5,302 nt of DNA from JAAYGD01 sp964428195 (GTDB taxonomy: Bacteria > Bacillota_I > Bacilli_A > RF39 > UBA660), in the NCBI GenBank assembly GCA_964428195.1, contig CAYRXC010000041.1, forward strand, positions 1 through 5,302, given 5' to 3'. This document shows, one piece after another, positions 1 to 4,333 of the stretch. The translations under genes and the position numbers were made by a program. Below the pieces are notes generated by a model. It was not told the DNA's origin. It was given only the letters and a program-made list of their open reading frames with translations, and ran no database searches. Numbering within the stretch: the stretch's first letter is position 1; each line of letters opens with the position of its first letter.

Positions 1-279
1 TTTTTCTATTTTCCAATTTAGGAATTCCTTTGAATTTGGTGTTGTAGCACCAGAACTTAACATTATTAATGAGGAAATATAACCTCTAAGTATATACTTA
101 TATGCGTATTCTTTTATGTTTGGATCAAACATCTCATTATTATCAGTCTTGGGATTAACACTTAAATCTTTAGAAAAATGTTTATAATATTCAACTCTTA
201 ATAAATCAAAGGCGGGTTTATGAAACCAATCACTATATCTATTATCACCAATTTTTGGTATAGGTTTTATGTAATCCAT
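1..279 (-). CDS. Hypothetical protein, N-terminal part only (cut by window edge)
   Basis: An open frame of 93 codons begins at an ATG (279-277) and runs off the left edge, so the C-terminus is missing. The start is supported by a good ribosome binding site (AAGAGGTG, about 5-6 bases upstream) and by an extended -10 promoter about 30 bases upstream. The protein starts MDYIKPIPKIGDNRYSDWF and is rich in aromatic residues (Y, F, W). It has no signal peptide, no clear membrane segment and no motif I recognise; residues 57-76 form a mildly hydrophobic, probably helical stretch. Two Trp are encoded by TGG. It follows a tRNA gene and its terminator and appears to have its own transcription start. 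I do not recognise the family and assign no function. That it is a real gene is fairly certain from the start signals and the uninterrupted frame. Confidence 0.75.
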   Translation of the reverse strand, partial: MDYIKPIPKIGDNRYSDWFHKPAFDLLRVEYYKHFSKDLSVNPKTDNNEMFDPNIKEYAYKYILRGYISSLIMLSSGATTPNSKEFLNWKIEK

Positions 280-306
280 ATATACACCTCTTAAAAATTA
301 TTGTTT

Positions 307-315
307 ATTATATCA
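307..315 (-). promoter_or_regulatory. Extended -10 promoter for the left-edge hypothetical gene
   Basis: On the minus strand the sequence reads TGATATAAT: a perfect TATAAT -10 (312-307) preceded by the TGn extension (315-313). No convincing -35 lies 17 bases upstream, where the tRNA terminator's T tract sits, which is acceptable for an extended -10 promoter. The expected transcription start near 300 would give a leader of about 20 bases carrying the AAGAGGTG site. Confidence 0.6.
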
Positions 316-333
316 CAAAGTATTAATTTGTAT

Positions 334-356
334 AAAAAAAATTGCATTACTGCAAT
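334..356 (-). terminator. Intrinsic terminator downstream of the tRNA gene
   Basis: Read on the minus strand, the arms ATTGCA and TGCAAT (356-351 and 346-341) pair perfectly around a GTAA loop and are followed at once by seven T (340-334). The hairpin begins 19 bases beyond the encoded CCA, so it should end the tRNA transcript. The stem is short and AU-rich but the T tract is good. Confidence 0.75.
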
Positions 357-375
357 CTTTATTATAATACTAAAA

Positions 376-452
376 TGGTGGACCCTGTAGGGCTCGAACC
401 TACGACCTCCCGGTTATGAGCCGGATGCTCTAACCGACTGAGCTAAGGGTCC
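376..452 (-). tRNA. tRNA with CAT anticodon, probably tRNA-Ile2 (lysidine-modified, reads AUA)
   Basis: The 77 bases fold into a full cloverleaf: a 7-bp acceptor stem (GGACCCT/AGGGTCC), a D arm GCTC-AGTCGGTTA-GAGC, an anticodon arm with loop CTCATAA (anticodon CAT at 418-416) on a stem closed by a U-G wobble, a 5-base variable loop, a T arm GTAGG-TTCGAGC-CCTAC, discriminator A and an encoded CCA. The G1-C72 pair rules out initiator tRNA-fMet. Between elongator Met and Ile2, the acceptor pattern GGACC(C/T)TTAGCTCAG and the CTCATAA loop match my recollection of Firmicutes and mycoplasma Ile2 genes, in which TilS converts the wobble C to lysidine so that the tRNA reads AUA as Ile. The neighbouring genes use ATA often. 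That this is a tRNA is essentially certain; the Ile2 identity is inferred, and automatic annotation would likely call it Met. It has its own promoter and terminator. Confidence 0.95.
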
Positions 453-467
453 GCATCGCTAAATAAG

Positions 468-496
468 ATAATATCATATTGTAAGATGTTTTTCAA
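468..496 (-). promoter_or_regulatory. Sigma-A type promoter of the tRNA gene
   Basis: On the minus strand there is a -35 TTGAAA (496-491), a 17-base spacer and a -10 TATTAT (473-468). The expected start near 461 lies only about 9 bases before the tRNA 5' end, typical of a single tRNA transcription unit. It sits just after the terminator of the preceding gene. Confidence 0.8.
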
Positions 497-510
497 CCAT
501 TTTTAATTAA

Positions 511-541
511 AAAGAAAAAATAGACATTATTCTTGTCTATT
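511..541 (-). terminator. Intrinsic terminator overlapping the end of the 140-residue gene
   Basis: On the minus strand an 8-bp perfect stem (AATAGACA at 541-534, TGTCTATT at 526-519) encloses a 7-base loop and is followed by TTTTCTTT (518-511). The upstream arm is coding: it holds the Asn and Arg codons and most of the Gln codon near the C-terminus. The TAA stop (529-527) lies in the loop, so the gene and its terminator share sequence. Confidence 0.8.
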
Positions 542-949
542 CATTGAATTTAATAAATTTATTTTAAACATATCTTTATCTTGATTTATATTAGATACCA
601 TTACTCCTTTATATGTTTTTAATTCTGATTTGTGTCCTTCAAGTAATAAACTTTCAGGAGATATTGTTTCGAGTAATATAACTTTTTTATCTTCATAAAC
701 TGTGTAGTGAAGAATCATTTCGCCATGAACCTTAACGAATATATCATCGGTAGGTATGGTTAATTCAAAATGTTTTGTATTATCTTTGCTATTTTTAGAT
801 ATTAGTTTACCTAAGAATACACCTTTCTTTAATGAATCATAGTATTCAAATAACAGTTTTTTATAAGCCAACATATTGTATTTCTTTACTGATTTTTCCT
901 TTTTATTGTAATCATTTTCATCTTTGTATTCGAAAACATATCCTTTCAT
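527..949 (-). CDS. Hypothetical 140-residue cytoplasmic protein, monocistronic
   Basis: This is a complete ORF with a consensus promoter, a G-rich ribosome binding site 4 bases before the ATG and a terminator that overlaps its stop codon, so it is very likely a real gene forming its own transcription unit. I do not recognise the family. The product is Lys-rich, with no signal peptide, no membrane segment and no Cys or Trp. Residues 1-55 are charged and probably helical (a KKYNMLAYKKLLFEYYDSLKK segment near 22-42). Residues 60-120 alternate hydrophobic and polar residues in a way that suggests beta strands (ELTIPTDDIFVKV, MILHYTVYEDKKVILLE), so a small alpha-plus-beta domain is plausible. The overlapping plus-strand frame at 832-1014 has no comparable start signals. 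The neighbours (metK before, a tRNA after) give no functional clue because each has its own promoter. Confidence 0.85.
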   Translation of the reverse strand: MKGYVFEYKDENDYNKKEKSVKKYNMLAYKKLLFEYYDSLKKGVFLGKLISKNSKDNTKHFELTIPTDDIFVKVHGEMILHYTVYEDKKVILLETISPESLLLEGHKSELKTYKGVMVSNINQDKDMFKINLLNSMNRQE

Positions 950-953
950 ATAA

Positions 954-960
954 CCCCCCT
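954..960 (-). promoter_or_regulatory. Unusual ribosome binding site AGGGGGG
   Basis: On the minus strand, A followed by six G ends 4 bases before the ATG at 949. It can pair with the UCCUCC anti-Shine-Dalgarno sequence with one G-U wobble, and so supports this start. A run of six G is striking in such AT-rich DNA. Confidence 0.7.
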
Positions 961-981
961 ATTATCTCATTTGATGTACAA

Positions 982-1010
982 ATAATAGCACAATTTTATC
1001 TAAATGTCAA
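982..1010 (-). promoter_or_regulatory. Consensus sigma-A promoter of the 140-residue gene
   Basis: On the minus strand there is a perfect -35 TTGACA (1010-1005), a 17-base spacer and a -10 TATTAT (987-982). A start near 975 gives a leader of about 26 bases. This is the strongest promoter match in the window and suggests substantial constitutive expression of an unknown protein. Confidence 0.88.
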
Positions 1011-1090
1011 GTAAGATCGAATGTGATGTAATTAATCGTCAATATTATTTTTCAAATTTTGAAAATTAACACATAGAAAACATAACATTA

Positions 1091-2230
1091 TTATCGTTTT
1101 ACATTTACACAATCTACTAGTTCTTTGACTTTGTTGGTTTCTTCCCAAGGCAATTTTACATCATCTCTTCCCATATGTCCATAAGATGAAAGTAATTTAT
1201 ATTGAATATTTTCTAAATCTAATTCCTTGATCATGTTAAATGGAGTAAAATCAAATACTTTCAAAACTGCATTGTATAACAAATCTGCATCAATTCTAGA
1301 GGTATTAAATGTATCAATTATTATAGATAATGGCTTATTTATCCCAATAGCATATGAAACTCCTACTTCACAGATGTCAGCAAGATTTGCTGCAACTATA
1401 TTCTTAGCTACATATCTTGCATAATAGCTAGCAGTTCTATCTACTTTTGTATAATCTTTACCACTAAATGCACCGCCACCGTGTTTAGAGATACCTCCAT
1501 AAGTATCTACTATTATTTTTCTTCCAGTTAATCCACTATCACCTTCTGGTCCTCCAATTACAAAATTACCAGTGGGATTAATCAATATTTTAGTGTTTTC
1601 GTCAATTAATTCATTTATTTCGTGTTTTATTACATTTTTAATAATATCTTCTTTCAAAGATTCAATATTTGGATCATGTTGAGTGGATATTAATATAGTA
1701 TCTATTCTAATAGTTTTATTTCCATCATATTCAATACTTACTTGTGTTTTTCCATCTGGTCTTAAATATGGTAATATCTTATTTATTCTTACTTCTTCTA
1801 GCCTTTTTGCAAGTTTATGTGCTAAATAGATTGGTAAAGGCATCAATTGTTTTGTATCTTTGCAAGCATATCCAAACATTATTCCTTGATCTCCTGCACC
1901 AATATCTATTGATTTTAAACCTAATGCTATATCTTGGGATTGTTTATTAATATCAATTATTATCTTTGAATTATCGATATCAAAACCATTTTCTTTGTTA
2001 TAACCAATCTCAATTATAGTATTTTTTATTACTTTTGGTATATCCACAACACCATTAGAAGTAATTTCACCAAATACAACAACTAAGTTCTTTGATATAA
2101 TTGTTTCGCACGCTACCCTAGATTTCTTATCTTGTTTTAGGTATTCATCTAATATAGCATCTGATATTCTATCGCAAATCTTATCAGGATGACCTATTGT
2201 TACAGATTCTGATGTTATTATTTTATTCAT
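1091..2230 (-). CDS. metK: S-adenosylmethionine synthetase (methionine adenosyltransferase)
   Basis: MetK makes S-adenosylmethionine from ATP and methionine, releasing phosphate and pyrophosphate. It is a cytoplasmic, usually tetrameric enzyme that needs Mg and K. The 379 residues are slightly shorter than the usual 384-400 and span all three repeats of the fold. Visible motifs are SESV-TIGHPDKICD near the N-terminus (E8, H14, D16, K17), the signature GAGDQGIMFGYA at 111-122, RPDGKTQV at 157-164 (K161 matches E. coli K165), GRKIIVDTYGG at 236-246, and the P-loop-like signature GGGAFSGKD at 251-259, followed by TKVDR. The Glu normally present in EGHPDK is Ile12 here, an uncommon change. The start has a strong ribosome binding site (GAAGGAG, 8 bases upstream). 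It lies 22 bases after a small ORF and downstream of a SAM-I riboswitch, so its product should repress its own transcription. No strong terminator follows the TAA. Confidence 0.98.
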   Translation of the reverse strand: MNKIITSESVTIGHPDKICDRISDAILDEYLKQDKKSRVACETIISKNLVVVFGEITSNGVVDIPKVIKNTIIEIGYNKENGFDIDNSKIIIDINKQSQDIALGLKSIDIGAGDQGIMFGYACKDTKQLMPLPIYLAHKLAKRLEEVRINKILPYLRPDGKTQVSIEYDGNKTIRIDTILISTQHDPNIESLKEDIIKNVIKHEINELIDENTKILINPTGNFVIGGPEGDSGLTGRKIIVDTYGGISKHGGGAFSGKDYTKVDRTASYYARYVAKNIVAANLADICEVGVSYAIGINKPLSIIIDTFNTSRIDADLLYNAVLKVFDFTPFNMIKELDLENIQYKLLSSYGHMGRDDVKLPWEETNKVKELVDCVNVKR

Positions 2231-2252
2231 TTACTCTTCTCCTTCTTTTTTT

Positions 2253-2402
2253 TTAATGATTCTTAGATTTGTTTGATATATAAATATAAGTACCCTCTTT
2301 GTTTGCTGGTCTTGTAGGTTTTAATCCATTTTTGATAAGCAATTTATCTAATGTTGCTATTGAGGTATCTACTGTTAGTTTCTTGTCTTTTGTTGTTTTC
2401 AT
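2253..2402 (-). CDS. Small hypothetical protein (49 residues) between SAM riboswitch and metK
   Basis: An ATG (2402-2400) has an excellent ribosome binding site, GGAAAGGAG, ending 5 bases upstream, and opens a frame of 49 codons ending in TAA. This start places the coding region just after the riboswitch terminator. A longer in-frame reading that begins with GTG at 2543 would translate the aptamer itself and is rejected. The product is basic (10 Lys, 1 Arg, 1 His against 3 Asp, 1 Glu). It has no Cys, Trp or membrane segment and no Met beyond the start, so it is not a Met-rich attenuation leader. Residues 12-28 look helical (DTSIATLDKLLIKNGLK) and 37-43 look like a strand (GTYIYIS). It should be co-transcribed with metK and switched on when SAM is low. 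I do not recognise the family. It could be a small regulator, a MetK partner or merely a translated spacer; the start signals make translation likely. Confidence 0.65.
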   Translation of the reverse strand: MKTTKDKKLTVDTSIATLDKLLIKNGLKPTRPANKEGTYIYISNKSKNH

Positions 2403-2407
2403 TTTTT

Positions 2408-2416
2408 CTCCTTTCC
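2408..2416 (-). promoter_or_regulatory. Ribosome binding site of the small ORF
   Basis: On the minus strand GGAAAGGAG ends 5 bases before the ATG at 2402. It fixes the start of the 49-residue protein and lies only about 10 bases beyond the riboswitch terminator's T tract, so it is transcribed only when termination is avoided. Confidence 0.75.
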
Positions 2417-2426
2417 TACACCTAAT

Positions 2427-2457
2427 AAAAAAAGTACTCTTGAAAACCAAGAGTACT
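2427..2457 (-). terminator. SAM riboswitch intrinsic terminator (expression platform)
   Basis: On the minus strand AGTACTCTTG (2457-2448) pairs perfectly over 10 bp with CAAGAGTACT (2442-2433) around a GTTTT loop, followed by six T. An alternative antiterminator is visible: AAGA (2468-2465), which shares three bases with the aptamer P1 3' strand, can pair with TCTT (2452-2449) in the terminator's upstream arm. SAM binding would hold P1 together and leave the terminator free to form. Confidence 0.92.
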
Positions 2458-2465
2458 AGAATAGT

Positions 2466-2556
2466 CTTATCTTTCGGTTTCCCGCAGGATTTAGCACCTA
2501 ACTTAAAAGGTTGCTTTAGCTTCATTGGGCCCGTTCCCTCCACTAATCTTTATAAG
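2466..2556 (-). ncRNA. SAM-I (S-box) riboswitch aptamer controlling the small ORF and metK
   Basis: This is a cis-acting RNA that binds S-adenosylmethionine. On the minus strand the conserved S-box core is plain: GTGGAGGGAACGGGCCC, then AATGAAGC, AGCAACC, GGTGCTAAATCCTGC and GAAAGATAAG, in the right order and spacing. P1 is CTTAT (2556-2552) with ATAAG (2470-2466). P3 forms around ACCT/AGGT. P4 is CGG-GAAA-CCG with a GNRA tetraloop. The GGGCCC region of P2 carries the kink-turn and pseudoknot elements expected for the class. In this family SAM stabilises P1 and so frees a downstream terminator, lowering expression of methionine and SAM genes. Here the target is metK with a small ORF in front. 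The transcript probably starts about 16 bases upstream. Confidence 0.96.
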
Positions 2557-2578
2557 GTATATAAATTTTTACTTCTTA

Positions 2579-2607
2579 ATAATATCAAAATATTATATTG
2601 CAGTCAA
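2579..2607 (-). promoter_or_regulatory. Sigma-A promoter of the S-box / small ORF / metK unit
   Basis: On the minus strand there is a -35 TTGACT (2607-2602), a 17-base spacer and a -10 TATTAT (2584-2579). The predicted start near 2572 places the aptamer at the 5' end of the transcript. The -35 begins only 8 bases after the stop of the upstream ABC-F gene. Confidence 0.85.
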
Positions 2608-2615
2608 TAGATAAA

Positions 2616-4277
2616 TTATCTTCTTGAATTACTGTTTATTTTATTTTTTCTATATTTTTCTTCTTTCAAATTAGTATAATTTCCAATATATTTAATAATT
2701 TTTTTGTTATCTATTTCAAAGGTTTCATCAGATAATTTATCAATAAAATATCTATCATGAGATATAAATAAAATTGTACCAGCATAATCTTTTAAAGCTT
2801 CTTCTAACATTTCTCTTGTATCAATATCTATATGGTTGGTTGGTTCATCAAGTATTAAAAAATTTGCTTGTTTTTGTATAAGCTCAAATAGTTTTAATCT
2901 AACTTTTTCACCACCAGATAGTTTTCTTACCCTTTTAAAAACATTTTCACCATAGAATAAAAATTTTGCAAGAGATGCTCTCAAATATGTTTCGGTACCA
3001 TTAAAATATTTTCTTGCAGTTTCTAATACTGTAGAGTCCTCGTTTTCAAATGATATTTCTTGAGGAAGATATCCGATATTTATATTGCTTCCTAGTATAA
3101 TTTTACCATCTAAAACGTTAGCATCACTATCCTCTAAAATCATTTTTATTAAAGTGGATTTTCCACTACCATTATTTCCCATTAAACATGCTTTTTTTCC
3201 GAAATTTAATAATAAATTAGCATTTTCAAATAAAATTTTATTTCCAATCGATGCTGATAATCTTTCTATTTTTAAAACATCTTTTCCAGATCTTTTTTGA
3301 ATTTGAAAATTTAATGGCAAATCTTTTTTAGAATCTGGTTTATCTATAAGTTCTAGTTTATCTAATCTTTTTTGAATGCTTGCTGCTCTTTTGAAGAAAG
3401 ACTCACCACCTGGAAAAGCTAGTTTTCCAAATTCTTGTAGTTTTTTAATTGATGCTCTCATAGCATTTATTTTTTTTTGTTGATCTTTAAAATCTTCAAA
3501 TTCTGAAATAGTTCTTCTTTCATTTTCTTTAACATAATAAGAATAATTTCCAAAAAAAACTTCTGATTTTCCTCTATCTATTAGTATAGTCTTTGTAGTT
3601 ACTCTATCCAAAAAATATCTATCGTGTGAACTAATCAGTATAGTCCCTTTGTAATTTGAAAGACATTCTTCTAACCATTCTAGTGTTTCTATATCCAGGT
3701 GATTAGTAGGCTCATCTAATAGTAAAATTGAAGGTTCTGAAAAAATCAAAGCTGCAAAATTGACGATAGTTTTTTCGCCACCAGATAAGGTTGAATATTC
3801 TCTTTCAAGGATATTATTATTTATTTTAAAACCCTCACATATTTTATTTAGGTTTGTTTCTATTTGATAGCCACCAATTTTTTCAAAGTGTTCTTGTAAT
3901 CTTCCATAGGTAGCTAAGACACTTTCTAAATTATTAGCATCTGAATTACTTAATTTATCTTCTTGTAAGCGAATTTTTTCTTCTGCTTCATATACTTCTT
4001 TCTTACCTAATTTTATAACATCTATTACTTTTGTGTTTTTTTCAAATTGTAATGGAATTTGAGAAAGCATACTTATAGTTGAACCTTTTCTTATAGATAA
4101 ACTACCAGAATCTGGTTTTTCTTCTCCTACAATTATTTTAAATATTGTTGTTTTTCCACTTCCATTAGGCCCTATTAAAGCTACCTTTTCTCCGGTCTTT
4201 AGTTCCATATTAAAATCATTTAAAATTTTATTAAATCCAAAACTTTTTACTATATTATTTAAACTTATTTCTATCAT
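2616..4277 (-). CDS. ABC-F family ATPase, ribosome-associated type (subfamily not resolved)
   Basis: The 553 residues hold two ATP-binding cassettes and no membrane segments, the layout of ABC-F proteins. These act in the cytoplasm at the ribosomal E site as translation factors or antibiotic protection proteins rather than as transporters. NBD1 has Walker A GPNGSGKT (36-43), Q73, signature LSGGEK (164-169), Walker B ILLLDEPTNHLD (184-195, catalytic E189) and H-switch SSHDRYFLD (H218). NBD2 has Walker A GNNGSGKST (367-375), Q406, signature LSGGEKVR (453-460), Walker B FLILDEPTNHID (E478) and SHDRYFID (H507). Both sites look catalytically intact. The charged, helical linker (about 245-325, with FFKRAASIQKRLDKLE) fits the tRNA-interacting P-site motif region. 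The C-terminal tail is short and basic, with no long extension. The overall size and layout are EttA-like, but I cannot tell a housekeeping factor from a resistance protein by eye. The start has a modest ribosome binding site (AAAAGG, 7 bases upstream). It lies 57 bases after topA with no promoter seen, so co-transcription is likely. Confidence 0.95.
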   Translation of the reverse strand: MIEISLNNIVKSFGFNKILNDFNMELKTGEKVALIGPNGSGKTTIFKIIVGEEKPDSGSLSIRKGSTISMLSQIPLQFEKNTKVIDVIKLGKKEVYEAEEKIRLQEDKLSNSDANNLESVLATYGRLQEHFEKIGGYQIETNLNKICEGFKINNNILEREYSTLSGGEKTIVNFAALIFSEPSILLLDEPTNHLDIETLEWLEECLSNYKGTILISSHDRYFLDRVTTKTILIDRGKSEVFFGNYSYYVKENERRTISEFEDFKDQQKKINAMRASIKKLQEFGKLAFPGGESFFKRAASIQKRLDKLELIDKPDSKKDLPLNFQIQKRSGKDVLKIERLSASIGNKILFENANLLLNFGKKACLMGNNGSGKSTLIKMILEDSDANVLDGKIILGSNINIGYLPQEISFENEDSTVLETARKYFNGTETYLRASLAKFLFYGENVFKRVRKLSGGEKVRLKLFELIQKQANFLILDEPTNHIDIDTREMLEEALKDYAGTILFISHDRYFIDKLSDETFEIDNKKIIKYIGNYTNLKEEKYRKNKINSNSRR

Positions 4278-4333
4278 ATTAATACCTTTTTATAGAGTTC
4301 ACACTTGCAGTAATTACAGTATGATATCACTAA

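Noticed and set aside
832..1014. Plus-strand frame of 60 codons over the start of the 140-residue gene
   Set aside because: It has no convincing promoter or ribosome binding site and overlaps a well-supported gene and its promoter. The other plus-strand frames inside metK, ABC-F and topA were rejected for the same reason.
1037..1042. Second -35-like TTGACG upstream of the 140-residue gene
   Set aside because: No acceptable -10 lies 16-18 bases downstream; the TTGACA/TATTAT pair closer to the gene is far better.
1049..1065. Inverted repeat TTTTCAAA-A-TTTGAAAA (minus strand) after metK as a terminator
   Set aside because: The stem is almost all A-T, would lose its central pairs to form a loop, and is not followed by a T run on the minus strand. 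metK 3' end formation is therefore left unassigned.
2403..2543. A GTG at 2543 gives a 96-codon reading that extends the small ORF upstream
   Set aside because: The added codons translate the S-box aptamer and the terminator hairpin, whose sequence is constrained as RNA. There is no ribosome binding site at the GTG, while the ATG at 2402 has an excellent one.
2299..2610. Plus-strand frame of 103 codons across the riboswitch region
   Set aside because: It is antisense to the small ORF, aptamer and promoter, with no start signals of its own; a shadow of AT-rich DNA.
4308..4329. Two small dyads in the topA/ABC-F gap (around GTAATTAC, and TGATATCA) as an operator or terminator
   Set aside because: Both are short AT-rich palindromes of a kind expected by chance here, with no T tract and no adjacent promoter.
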